NCBI RefSeq assembly: GCF_949628215.1
Contig: NC_134276.1
Location: 34,087,226 to 34,151,225 of the forward strand
Length of the DNA: 64,000 bases
Direction of reading: 5' to 3'
From: Phalacrocorax aristotelis
Taxonomy: Eukaryota; Chordata; Aves; Suliformes; Phalacrocoracidae
The notes beneath the pieces were generated by a model. That model searched no databases. It was not told where the DNA came from and saw only the letters and a program-made list of their open reading frames with translations. Position numbers and translations under genes: made by a program. This document shows, in pieces, positions 26,901 to 39,038 of this stretch (position 1 is the stretch's first letter; each line of letters starts with the position of its first letter).

Positions 26901-28884
26901 GAGTTATAAATCTCTAAATAATGAGGTTTTTAATGGAAACAAGGCTAACTCAGTGTGAACTGTAGCAGAGCAAATTGTGTCACTATAACCGTAACTTAAT
27001 GGAAAACTACAGAATATTGAAAATGTTTTCTGATTATTGCTTAATTTATCAAAATCATATCATTTACAGCACACTCTAAATGAGGCAAAAGCATATTCAA
27101 GGATCTGACAGAGATAATTATAAAAAGCACCAAGCAGCCAAGTAATGAGTAGGTAGAAGAGCAAGTCACATGAGAGGAGAAAGTATTATTAGGCTTAATG
27201 TAAATCTGGGATTTCAATGGTTATATTAACTATACATATGGGACATGGTGGGAAGAACTGAGGACGGGGTGGCTAGGTGGAGGGAGGGATACAGAACATG
27301 AGTGGAAATGGCTTTGTGACTGGTGAGTTAGTGACATCATCTGTAATGTTTACATCCTAGGGCACAGTATGACTGCTGTATATGTATGCATTTTTAACTG
27401 GAAGCTTGAGATGCAATTAAGCAAATGAACAGCTAAAACCAAAGGGTCCCAAAATAAAGGAAATGTTAGCAAATTAGCTCTGAAGTAAATAGCACTCATC
27501 ATTTGTGCAGCATTTTACATTTTCAAGGCATTGTACAAACATTGACTAATGAAGGGTCTTTTTTTTTTGTTCTCCCTGGAGTTCACAGGAATTAAGACAT
27601 CTACAAATGAGCAGGAACAGGCCCAAAATGAAGTAGTGCATCAAACAAAGATAACAGAGGAGGGGATACCAAGCAATATCTGACTGTTGTTAGGTAGACA
27701 CATGGAAGATACAAACCCAAAACAACCATTAATGGTGCAGCGCAGAGCTACTACAGAACTAGCTGGTCCGTCACCCAGTGCACTAACGTTGTGCACCTGA
27801 ACCGAGAAGTCCTCCCTCTCAGCCAGGCACAGCACTGTGCTGGGACCAGCTGTTGCTCCATCAGCACTGCCTCTGTGCCTCTGCACCACTGAGCCTCTGT
27901 GCCTCTGTGTTGCACTTCATCGCGCATGAAAGATGTGCCTGAAGCATCACATAGTGTACCGAGAAGATTACAGACCAGGAATTGCATCCAACAGGAGCTC
28001 ACACTGACTGCGGGGAGAGCCCATAACCACCATGTTGACAGCATTGCTCTTTCTTCTCTTGAAACTCACCCACCATCCAAGCAAGAATGGTAGATCTGTG
28101 GAATGGAAAACACTCTAAATCCTAATGGTTATGGAGTTCACTTCCTAAGGGAACAACCAGGTTCCTGGGCATTGATTTTATTTTGCAACTTCTTAAAATA
28201 AAAATACATAAACAATTGTGGGAACAGGGGAAGAAACACTTGCCAGTGAATGCCCTTAACATAAGATGATTTTGCAAGGGCTCCCACCAGTCTCACAAAT
28301 CTTTCAGTTTCAGCTGTAAAATGATCCAATTTTCATCCTTTTCCTCTTTTCCTCCCAACCGGAAACCTCCCAGAGTACTCGGGGTTGTGGAAGAAGAAAC
28401 AAACCCCTTTTAAGCTAAGGACACCAGAAACTTGGTTTTATCACCTCAGTCAATATTCCAGCCACCAACTATTTTACAGAAGGTGGGTGTCTCCTTCTCT
28501 TTCTTCCGAGCAAAAACAGCTTTGATGGTTCACCATCCTGTGAGTTCAATAAATAAAAAAGCAGCAGTGGTTTCTCTTCTTCAAACTGAGACCAATCACC
28601 CAGTGTGAATTAGGTGTGCTAAGAACAAACCAACCAAATCTGACTGCCCAGGGTTTTAGGCCTAGGCAGGCTTTGTGGGTCCTACCGGGATTTCAAACTA
28701 ATCCCACTCTCAGCTGAGAAGGTGGCAGCATTGAAAACGGACCGTAGCAGGACCGGCAAGGCCAGGCAAAAGTGCAAGCCCTTGAGTATTCACTTCCACT
28801 GAGGAGCCAGGCACATTACTTGTGCCTCATTTCCACCTGTGTAGCATCTGAAGTGCCCAAGTGTCTTTCTGGATCTCTTGCTCT
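23902..28884. other. Intergenic DNA without recognised genes
   Basis: AT-rich, with the 21-base G run as the only striking feature. The two overlapping minus-strand frames at 27641-28044 are low-complexity and not gene-like. Confidence 0.6.
26591..26611. repeat. Poly(G) run of 21
   Basis: Twenty-one consecutive G residues in an AT-rich setting. Such tracts are unstable in replication and sequencing, so the true length may differ. Confidence 0.92.
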
Positions 28885-29299
28885 AGAGAGCAAGTCTTAT
28901 GAGGAGAGGTTGAGGGAACTGGGGTTGTTCAGCCTGGAGAAGAAGGTGAGGGGAGACCTTATCGCTCTTTACAACTACCTGAAAGGAGGTTGTAGTGAGG
29001 TGGGTGTTGGTCTCTTCTCCCAGGTCACTGGCAATAGAATGAGAAGAAATGGCTTCAAGCTGCATCAGGAGAGGTTTAGATTGGATACTAGGAAAAATTT
29101 CTTTACTGAGAGAGTGGTCAGGCATTGGAACAGGCTGCCCAGAGAAGTGGTAGCATCACCATTGCTGGAGGTGTTCAAAAAGACCTGTAGATGTGGCATT
29201 TCAGGACATAGTTTAGGACACATGGTAGTGCTGAGTTGACAGTTGGACTTGATGATCCTAGATGTCTTTTCCAACCTTAGTGATTCTTTGATTCTATGA
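28885..29299 (+). mobile_element. CR1 non-LTR retrotransposon, 3' end fragment
   Basis: The DNA follows the CR1 3' portion from a segment like gaggttgagggaactggggt through the conserved ggaacaggctgcccag. It ends with the CR1 terminal short repeat, here gattctttgattctatga. The reading frame from about 28889 stays open and shows the typical C-terminal tail of the CR1 reverse-transcriptase polyprotein: [21 protein letters not shown] and [23 protein letters not shown]1 copies are usually truncated at the 5' end and keep the 3' end, as seen here. There is no poly(A) tail, also typical of CR1. Scattered substitutions relative to the usual family sequence suggest an old, inactive copy. Confidence 0.93.
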
Positions 29300-30617
29300 G
29301 TGTTAGAGAAGGCATTAAAAGCACATAAGCAGAGCCCTACAAGTTCTGGATGGTCAAACTTTGAGTCCTTATTAGCAAATATCTTCTAAGCCTTGAAGGC
29401 TGGATCACAGAAAGAGATGTTGAGAGCGTACAAGTCATTTTGTGACTCTGTAGTGGTTGCTGGTGTAAAGCATACATTTTCAAGTGTTTCCAGGACTACA
29501 GAAGCCTTGCAGCTGGTTCTGAGTCATTCTGAGCACCAGCAAAGGTGATGAACATTATAGGAAATGATCTCCAGTTACTTCAAAATATTATTCTGGAATG
29601 GAAACTTCTGTGAGCTATTTGCTCCGGGAGGTATTCTGTGGTTATTAGGCTCATATCTGTTCTGTTTTTACAGAAATGTGCTGCCTACTCCTGCCTGGGA
29701 CTTTGCAATGTTAGGCACAGCTGCATCCCATGAAGACTATCCAAAGCATCATTTAAAGAAAGCCAGTAAACAAAACAACAAATTATAGCTCACCCAGCAG
29801 ATGTTGAAGACAGTGTCTTACACTGTCACACAGTGGGGTTCTTACTCCTTACGCCACTAGAGTGAGTATTCACCAATGCTCTTACAAATCAGAGACTACA
29901 TCGCCTAAGAGTCACAATTATTATGAACAGAGCCAGCAGATCCATTTAGCAGCATCACCGCCATTCTGCTGGCTGCTGTCAGTTTTCCCCTCTGTCTCCA
30001 TTCTTCCAGGACAATGGTCTGTTCCTTCCTGATGTAATGAATTTGTCATCTCAGCTGTTCAGCTGAGGGATGATATAACACAAACACATGAGGTCTTACT
30101 GGGGATAGGGATTGCTCTGAGGTCTAGGAGCTGAGACACACAGTCCAGCAGCTGGGACTACCTGCTAATCTACTGCTGTAAATACAGTGAAGATACAAAA
30201 CACAATCTTGCAAATTTTCAGAGAAAATTTTCCTGACACTGACTTCTGTTCTTTTGTGGTCTAATATCTCAAAGGAAATAGTAGAAGCTTCCTGACTTTA
30301 GGCATTTAAGCCTCAACTGCTGAATAAAACTTAACAAAATAGACTGCAGTGAGCAGCTTTTCTTTGGCAAGAAGACAACCTCATCATAAGGGCTTGCTCT
30401 CTCGTACGTCTATGATTTCTGACAGATTACAGTTAGCCAAGTAATTAAGGTAAGAAAGTAGCTTTAATGGGAATGTAAAACTGTGAGAAAAGGAGAATGA
30501 TTATAAACAGTGCAGACTATATTAAGGGATTATAGTAAAAAGGAAAAAATGCCTCAGGAGGATTCAAGTGTTAAATAGTAGTTAAATAGCAGAGAGAGAG
30601 AACACAGTCTAACATCT

Positions 30618-30652
30618 CCTTTTTTTCTTTTTTTTTTTTTCCTTTTTCTTTG
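30618..30652. repeat. T-rich low-complexity tract
   Basis: An almost pure pyrimidine tract, mainly T with single C interruptions, including a run of 13 T. Confidence 0.9.
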
Positions 30653-33600
30653 TAATCCAGATTTAGCAGCAATTTTCGCATGTCTGATGCCCTGGTGTGT
30701 GAAAGTCAGATGCATTTGCATGAGATTAATTTCCTCAACAGGAATGGGGTCAGGTGAGGGAGTTTTGTAACTTCCTACTGCCAGACAGCCACTAGGACAC
30801 AGGTGGAGGTCTTTATGCAGGTCTTACGCCTTGCTCTTCCCTTCTCTAAGAGGGAATGCTTGCAGAAGGGAATGGATGTGCTATCTGGCTCAAGCTGAGC
30901 AGCACTGCGAGTACCGCTGTTTACTTGGACGGGGGTAGATATGGCATGAAACAATCTTTTTAGAAACTGGCATCAAGAGAGAAGATAGTCTTAAAAGAAA
31001 GAAACAGAGAAGACTTGTCTGAAAGCGAAACATACATTTAACAGCGGGTACCTTATATGCCCCATGGAGTGGTAACCCAAAAAAAGATGGATTTCATCGG
31101 AAAGCAGTTTATGACCACAGCTGATTTACAAGGTGAGTCACAGAAGCACATACTCTAAAAGAAGGCAGTGCCCAGTAAAAATTGACTACATGTGGCAAAC
31201 CACACGCCAGCCCTGCCTCAAATTCATCTGTGTTGGCCATGCTCCTGCATCCAGTGTATGTACCAAACCTATCCCAGAGCAAGCCAGTGCTCCTCTCAGG
31301 CTTGGCAATGCCTTTGACAAGATTTTAACTTAGATTCAGCTAATATATATCAAGCTATTTGCACTCTGTGCCTTTGTCAGTTGAGTGAGGAAAAGAGACC
31401 AGCTGAGAATCTGTGTTTAAATACAATTTAGCCTGTCAAGCAAGAGTGCTCCTCAGTTGGGGGTGTTTAAACAGGAATCAAGGTGCTCGTTGTGAAACAG
31501 CAAGGTCAAAGACATCCCCTCGCTGCACACCCCCCACCACTGTTCAAGCCGTGCTTCCAGCTCCTGGCCCTGGGGCAAAAAGAGAGGACCCTCAAAGAGG
31601 AGAAGGCAGCAGCTGGGATAGCCGAGGAAGCCCTGCTGCAGGGGTGGGGGCAGGCAGATACCAGCTCCTGGGGCCTATATAACCTGAGGCCAACATCCCT
31701 TCTTGCTTTTCCTTTGCTTCTACCCACCACCAGTGAGCCAGTCTGCCCATCCATGTATGTAGCTCCAAAATCAGCCGCCTCCCGAGGTTTTCCTCATATT
31801 GAGCTTCCAGGTCTGGCTTGGGGAGGCTGCCACCGGGAAGGGAGACTTTCCCCCTTGCAGGCACAGGGATGGGAGCAGTGCCAGAGCACCCACCACCTTT
31901 GTACACTCTGCTCTGTATACAGCCAGCTCACACCAACAGTAACCCTTAAAAAAAACATTCCAAGAAAAACACCTCCTTAAATAGTGGTGATTTGGGTGAT
32001 TTCAGAATGTCACTGCGCTGCTGAACAGATCTGCTCTCTGTGGCTGATGTTTTCAGTACTGCTGTTCATTTCTCGTTAATACTGAATCTTGCAGCTCCAG
32101 CTCTGTGTATTACTTTGAAAATTTGCCCATATGTATCTTCCAAGATCTATCAGCTCGGTTTACTGACACAATCAAATGTTTACTGCTTTCAGCACTGCAG
32201 AGCCAATATAGCTGAACAGCAAGCTATATCTACTTCTTGCAGCATCATCAAAATTGCCAGCTACATTTTGATTTCTGATGCATTATTATTGCAAAGAAGA
32301 TGTATGGAGGAAAAAAAAAAAAGGTTTCGTTTCCAGATACACATCTGATTCTTGAAACTGTCATTGAAACAAAAAATACCCACCCCCACCACCCCCTAAA
32401 AGGAACATATTTTTCCTGAACAGTAAATGAGCATCTAAACACAAGAATAAATTAGATGAGGAAGAACCAACAGGTCATTTTTCACTTTAACTCCATGTGG
32501 AACTAAATTCTCAAAAACAACTGTCAGTACTGTGAGCAAAAGTTTTGGCACCCATGACTATAGGTAGCTGATAACTGAACATCCTAACATAACCCATACT
32601 TCATCCCTTTAGGCATACTCTACGTATTTAATTAAATGTACAAATAAACATGACCACAACTGTTCTTTGCAAAAGCCAGGCACCCCCACAATGGGTGTAA
32701 GCAATGTGGGACAGCCTAGAGAATATCTGGTTAAAAAAGACCTGGTTAAAACTAACAAACAAACCAAAACAGGTTTTCAAAACCAAATGCATGCAATACA
32801 AGGACCCTAGGAAACAAAGCCTGAAGCATCTGACCTGTACGTCCTCGTTCCTGAAGCGGCATCTAGGATGCAGAGGTTGGTGTTTTGGGTCTCACTGGGC
32901 AATTACTGCCAAAGTGAGTTCTCTGGGGATGAGAGCTAAAAGCCCAGAGTTGAGTGTATCTTCTTTTTAAAGGCTTTTCAATAGGGTGGTTGTCTCCAAC
33001 GCCTTGCCTGTTGGTTAGGACTCTTCCTGAAGAAGGACAGCCTTGAAATTCTTCATGCTGAGGGTGGACCCAGAAGCAAGCCTCCCTCAGGCAGTCAAAC
33101 TGAACCCCATTTCCCTTTTCTCAGAGCTGCTAACCAGTACCCGCAGTCAGAAGGAAGGTGAGGTTTGAGAGTCACCCATCTCTGTTGCCTGGCTGGGGGC
33201 TTCTCCATCCTCTTACCTTTCATACACAGCCACTTAGGCACCTCGTGTTGAAAAGCAAGGCCCAAAACAATGAAGAAATCATCAGGGCACAAACCATTGG
33301 TGTGTTCACACACTGCTTCAGAGGTGATGGTTTAAGCGGCAGAGTGTCTTTGTCCTGCACATCTGAGCCCACCACACTTCTTTCAGATCCACATCCAGGT
33401 AGAGCTGAGCAAGAGTGCAGTCAGGAGGGAAAGCAGGAGGGAAATATTATGGACAGGAAGAGAGCAGAAGAGGATGCAGATGAAGCAGAAATGTATTTAG
33501 GACAGGTAGGTTGCTGCTAGTGATGAAACCCCATGGAGGTCTGAGGGACCAGAAAGATGTTTGTGCCATTGTAGCTATTACCCTTTTTTGTTGCCTTGGA

Positions 33601-33680
33601 AATGGCTGAATGTCAATGCTAGGTGGAGCAATTCCTGTGTTGAGATTGTGAAGAGCTTTGATTTAATAAAATAAGACATT

Positions 33681-33726
33681 ATCATTGTTGTTATTGTTAT
33701 TGTTGTTGTTTTTATTATTATTATTG
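33681..33726. repeat. (TTG/TTA)n trinucleotide-like repeat
   Basis: A degenerate microsatellite of TTG and TTA units ending in four ATT-type units. It yields the Ile/Thr-rich minus-strand frame at 33578-33796, which is not a gene. Confidence 0.88.
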
Positions 33727-35511
33727 CTTCTTTGGCACACCTTCTAGTTTTAAAGGCCTGGAGAAGCCTGACAGCTGCTATGGGGATTAATGTCATTTGT
33801 TACAGTTACCAGCAAACCTTTCATTATATTCACTGCTGCAAGGTGAACCGTATTTCCACATTCACTCTTATTCTATGGCTGCAGCAAGCTGTTAAGGTAG
33901 GACTTGGGATTTGACTGTTCAAACAGAAACACGGGCAACTGATTCATTGTAATTTGGCTGTCATGCTATTTGGCGTTTGTTGTTTTTTCTCAGCACATAC
34001 GGATAATGATTACTGCACAGGCAGAGATGTTTATGCTAACTTTCAGGGACCCTCAAGGCAGAACTATAGTTCTGATCCACCACTTGTCAATAATCCTTTC
34101 TCCCTTTAAATAACTGAAGCACATTCTTCAATCACCAGGCATTAAATGGGATGTATGATATTGAAACATCTACGGTGAAAATACTAGGTGGAAATAAAAG
34201 GGCAACTACTTTGTAGTTATAATATTAAGCAGCATCAATATGCCCATTTCCATTGAAATATTGCACGTTAAAGGTTACAGGAAAGGCCACACTGCAGCAA
34301 TAGTTTGATTTGTACTGCTTTTCTCTACAGAGTATCTAAGTCCTGTCTTAATTTTGTCAGATGATATGCCAGCCTAGAAGAGGGGTATGCAATTAAAAAT
34401 GAAAAAAGCACAAATAAACAGTGCCATCTTTTGGGCACCGCTTAAACTCCACATTTATTAAATTCCAGATACATGTAATGTATGAATGCTATACAGGAAT
34501 GCACGTACACGCTTATCTGTGTGGCAGGTGACTTTAGGGTATTAGCTTCATTGTCTCTTGAGAGGTAGTTATAGGGACTCAAACGCTGACAGTCTCCATC
34601 CAGCTCTCTGCAGCTGGCCACTTTGCTGTGGCATCCCAGGCTCCTGCAGCGTGGGGTGCAGAGCAATGCGTGCTTCTGAGGCTGCCCATGGCACCTCCCT
34701 AGTAGGATATAAAGTCCTATCAAGAAGCAGATGGATGACTGAGTATCCCCTGAGAATTTTTGTGTACTGAAACACAAGGAATATGAAAATAAGGTGGAAA
34801 TGCAGTGTTTTCATTTCTGTATGGGGGAAGAACAGCTTCATGTTTTACTGACATGAAGTCTAAATGGATTACATGTAATATCAGACTGTTAACCTCTGGG
34901 ATAGGTTTGACAACTGAAGCTGTGTGGGTAACTGTCTCCCTGACTGATACAGGCTTTCCCACTGTGACCCACACTTCCACAACTGCCAGGATTGACTATT
35001 ACAATACATTGCAACCATGAGCAGAAGGTGGGCTTTGAACAAGCTCCAGCCCCATCAAAATGATTCTTCCAAACCATGAACACCACCATCCCTGTGCCCC
35101 AAGCACTGCCTTATCACTTTCTGAATGCCACAACAGATCCCACTAGTTAGGGACAGCCTGTACAAATAATGTCAAAGGCAAACACAAGTTTTCAGGTGTA
35201 TTTATATGTCCAGCGCTCGTCTGAATAGGAGCTGGGTACTCAAAAATTCTCTGAGAATCTGATCCTACTTTGAAAGGAGAGTGGATGTTCACCCACACCT
35301 TACTGAAAAGGTACCCATAGAAAGAGTTTATAGAAGATTAAGGGCTAATTACAGGACGTTAGACAAATGTTGCGCTTACCAGTGATACATGGGTTACAGC
35401 AGTCATCACCATCGTGGTGGACAGAATCATGGCTGGTGGTAACGAAGCAGTTGACCCCCTGGATCATAACAAGGGATTAAGCAGTTCTTGAAACACTCAG
35501 GAGCACTCTGG

Positions 35512-35532
35512 CCAAAAAAGGACTATATAAGG
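35512..35532 (+). promoter_or_regulatory. Candidate CArG box next to a TATA-like element
   Basis: A perfect CArG consensus, CCAAAAAAGG (35512-35521), is followed after one base by CTATATAAGG (35523-35532), which is both TATA-like and one mismatch from a second CArG box. SRF binds CArG boxes, often near TATA elements of its target genes. No downstream gene was recognised, so function is unproven. Confidence 0.2.
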
Positions 35533-36944
35533 AGATATGACAACAGTCATTCTGCTCCCAGGTAAATGCGAAATAATAATTTGTACCTGACTTAAGTAGT
35601 GTGTACATCCCCCCTGTTCTCCAGCTTTGATCAAGGTTGTGTTTAGTCCTGAATGATATAACCTTTCATATTCAGTGGTTCTGCATGGATTGAGCACGCT
35701 ATGAAGATCGGAAGGTAAAGCCCTGGCAGCTTCTTCCCTGACCTCTCTCCCTGGAGACGTGGCACTAAATCCCACAGTGACATGCACTGGAGCCCTGCTC
35801 GCAGCTCCACCAGGGTAAACGTGGACAGTAAGGCAGAATATTTAAAGACAGAAGTCTTGGCACTTGAAAGAGTAAATGTTGAGGTTAGGAACTGCAGAAG
35901 TACAGACAGGCAGACAAAGCCTGAGCTCAAGATGCAGGGGGGAACAAAATACCTTCTTCTGAGGAACAGATTTTTAAAGATGTTTAGGCTTCTAAACCTT
36001 GAAAACTCAGGGTGGGTTGGCTTTCTCTGAGGTTCAGCTGTATAACACCCAGGTTTCTTTGACAGGACATTTCTTTGACATGTTCCTGTTCATCTCCCAC
36101 CTCTGTGCTCTCTCCTTCATTCTTTCTCCTCTATGGCTCTGTGGTGGAAAGGCAGTTGTATTCCATTACATTTCCAGATGAAGATACAATTCCTTAACAT
36201 CTCTCTCAGAAAGTCTTACACAGAAATTGATATTTTGAGGAAAGGAGAATTAGACAGTAAAGCAGTGTGACTTGGACAGGGGTCCAAAACTAACCCATTG
36301 AATGCGGTATCTCCAGATTCCCACTGCAATTTTTTACCTGAGCTGTGATCTGGGTGATGTTTCTGCCTTTGGATTATCTTTCTCCAGCTAACACTATGCT
36401 GCTCTGGATTTTTCTTCTTAACATTCCCAGATGCTGAATTTATTAATATTTTCCCAAGAACACAGGAAGTTTGAAATCTGATGTGCTCTCCTTATTTCTG
36501 GATATTGATATGCTCCATTCATTTACTCAGAGGAGTTTGGCAGCAGTAGCCACAGCCCAGTTGTTCATTGCACACATTGCATGTTGCGGAGAGATCAGCA
36601 TACAGATATGTCTACTCTGCTTACCAAGCATATTGTTTGCTGCTTTGCAAACAGTGAAAGGCTTGATTAAATTCAGGTTTTCTATGTTTGCCAACCTGGC
36701 TTGAGGTCATATCAGTGGAATCAAAATCTCATTAGAACTGAAGTGTACACTCAAGAATAAATCATTATCTTTTTCATCTGTGGACTCTTCACTGTCTTAC
36801 ATGCACTGTTTCTGTGCAGAGAGTCTTTTATCTGAATTGGTCCTCAATAATAAACACTGTATCCAGTTACTTTCTGGTGACACGACATTGTTTGACACTG
36901 TATGGCTTGGATACATTTTCAGGTTGTTCTGGTCTATGTTATTG

Positions 36945-37720
36945 TTCTGTCGAAGGCGCAGGATCAGCAAGAGGGATGCCACAATAGGCATCTGCTACAG
37001 ATTGCCTGGTCAAGAACAGGGAGTGGGTGATGCCTTCTTTAAACCACTGGATGAAATCTCCTGATCTCAGGCCCTGGTTCTCAAGGTGGGGGTTTACTCA
37101 CTCCAGCATCTGCTGGAAGGGCAGCATGTGGGGCTCAGGCAAGTCAGGAGATTTCTGGGATGTGTTGAGGGCAATTTTTCCCACAGATACTGGACAGGAC
37201 AACTAGGGAGGTGCTCGGCCAATTCAGCTGCTCACAGATAATGAAAGACTAATCAAGGACATGATAGCTGATAGCAGTCTCGGCTGTGGTGACCATGAGA
37301 TGGTAGAGCTTAAGATTGTGAGGGAAGTGAGGAAGGCAACTAGTGCAGAAATTATTTTGAATTTCAGGAGGTGGAATTCATTTTTTTTCAGGGCAGTAGT
37401 AGGCAGGACCCCATGGGAGGCTGTTTAAAAAGCCCAGGAGAGCTGGAGCAACCACCTCATTGCACAAGAATAGTCCACCCCACTGTGCAAGACAGAACAG
37501 GAGATAAAACAAAAGGCCAGCCTGGTTGAATACGAAAATCCTGAGTGAATGCACATGACAAAAGGGTATACAGGGAACGGGGTGCCAGAGGAAGGCTATG
37601 AAGACAGAATAGAAAAACATAGAGATGAGCACGCTGGCGGGAAGTACGGTTGAAACTGGTGAGGGACGTGAAAGGCATAAAAGGAGCAAAACAGCTTGGA
37701 TGGTCACGGCTCTCTGGACT
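36945..37720 (+). mobile_element. CR1 internal fragment (endonuclease region of ORF2), decayed
   Basis: Conceptual translation in shifting frames gives pieces characteristic of the CR1 endonuclease and the following linker. These are IGICYRLPGQEQGVGDAFF (compare the family pattern GVCYRPPDQ...DEAF), then GCGDHEMVEL with KIVREVRKAT (the conserved SDHEMVEF region that includes the catalytic D-H pair), then TPWEAV and QESW. Near 37640-37690 comes a run like the family's LNLARDVKGNKK. Stops and frameshifts break it throughout, so it encodes nothing. No CR1 3' terminal repeat follows, so both ends are missing. Unlike the other copies here, it samples the middle of the element. The boundaries are approximate. 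Confidence 0.82.
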
Positions 37721-38348
37721 TCTACATCCTTGAGAGATTCACCCCACGCGGAGTTGTTGCTTCACGGTTTATTACGTCAGCCTTGTACCAATAATACAGA
37801 GATAGGTGGAATTATTTTAGTGGGAAAACAATACCGTCCTCACAAAAAGGCAATTTTCCATAAGAAAATTTTCAATTTTGCTCAAAAATGTTTTGATTTT
37901 CTGTCAAGCAAATTGAGCAGACAGCAGTCCAGCTGCTGACTTGGAAAGTTCTTTCAGCTGTGTTTCACAGTGGCAAAACGTCAAATTGACCAAAGCCTGC
38001 CAAGGGGGAAGCTAAAGGCCACGTTCATCTGCTTTGGTTTTCAGTCTGCTCGTCTCCCTCAATTATGAGTGGCTGGCACGGAAGGGTGAGTTCCTCAGCC
38101 CTCTGCCTCGCTGGTTCCTGCTCAGCACATCTCCAACCAGCAGGGAAAGGTGGGCAGCTGCTGCTGTGGCTGCTGGAGCTGTGGGGACCAAGTCCTTGCT
38201 CCCTCCTCCACCCAAGCCCTGTGGAAACTGCTAGCTGATTTCACCTGGCACCTACTACCAAGAGCCTTCAGGTGAGCAGCCAGAAACCTTTCCCCTGAAA
38301 TTGCTTCGATTCTTGGCATCTCTTTCGCAATTTTCACCTCTACTTAGC

Positions 38349-39038
38349 ATGTTTTGTTGGATTCTTTTTTTAAATGCAAAGGCTTTCCTTCTAAGGAACC
38401 ACCAGTCTCCAGGCCAGAATGACCACAAGTTGCTTCTGTCGAGTCCTTCAGGCCACATCTACACTGCTACAGAAAAGAGGCCTATGGACAAGTCTGAGGC
38501 CAAGCCCGCAGACGGGCTCCCAGCCATCCTGCAAAAAGCAATGCCCTGTGCAGAGCAGGGCTCTTTGGTGGGAGGTAGTAGCTGCAGCAGCACAAAACAG
38601 CCACATCTACACAGCACACAAAACAAGGGAGCATGCGCTCAAACTTGCACTCTGCTCCTCTTTTATTTAGCAGCACAGCCATACCCTTTGGCACAGACCG
38701 GGACCTTGCTGCAGACTGCTCCAAGATATGTGCTGTTGCCTGACCAGGGGGATCTTACAGCACCTTCTGAGCCCTCCTCACTCCTTTTGCCACTGGCAGA
38801 GGTGATCTCTCCCTCTGGGCTTTCATCTTCTGGGCAGCTCAGCGGTAGCCTGTTTTCCCCTACCCTCGGCAACTCGTCTGCCTGCTCAGGAAACGGTTTG
38901 GTTGTGCTGGAAGGTTTCTGTGGGGTGGCCCCAGAAATCTGGGGTTTGCCAGTGATACCAAAAGCTGTGCTCAACAGGAGTAAACAGGTCCATCTGGATA
39001 GCTCCGGTTGGGTATTCAAGCTGCTTGAAAGTGTCTGA
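38349..39038 (+). other. Unassigned plus-strand open frame, 229 codons from ATG
   Basis: This is the longest ATG-initiated frame I noticed in the window (open from 38301 if non-ATG starts are allowed). The predicted product starts with a hydrophobic stretch (MFCWILFLNAKAFLL) that could pass as a weak signal sequence. The rest is rich in Ser, Leu, Pro and Gly without a recognisable domain. A frame of this length is uncommon by chance in this composition, although local GC is raised. The minus strand is also open for 118 codons over 38663-39019 but has no ATG. I see no polyadenylation or splice context that supports a gene. It could be a lineage-specific transcript, an exon of an unknown gene, or chance. 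Confidence 0.15.

Larger units (their letters stand above)
29300..36944. other. Intergenic DNA without recognised genes
   Basis: A local GC rise at about 31490-31920 keeps both strands open (165 codons plus, 104 minus), and CTATATAA lies within it at 31675-31682. No protein family was recognised. The CArG/TATA-like cluster and the TTG/TTA repeat are listed separately. Confidence 0.55.

Noticed and set aside
33578..33796. Minus-strand frame rich in Ile and Thr
   Set aside because: It is produced by the TTG/TTA microsatellite.
38663..39019. 118-codon minus-strand frame that starts like a secreted protein (hydrophobic leader, then Ser/Thr/Pro-rich)
   Set aside because: The apparent start is TTG and no ATG occurs in the frame. 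The longer plus-strand frame covers the same DNA.
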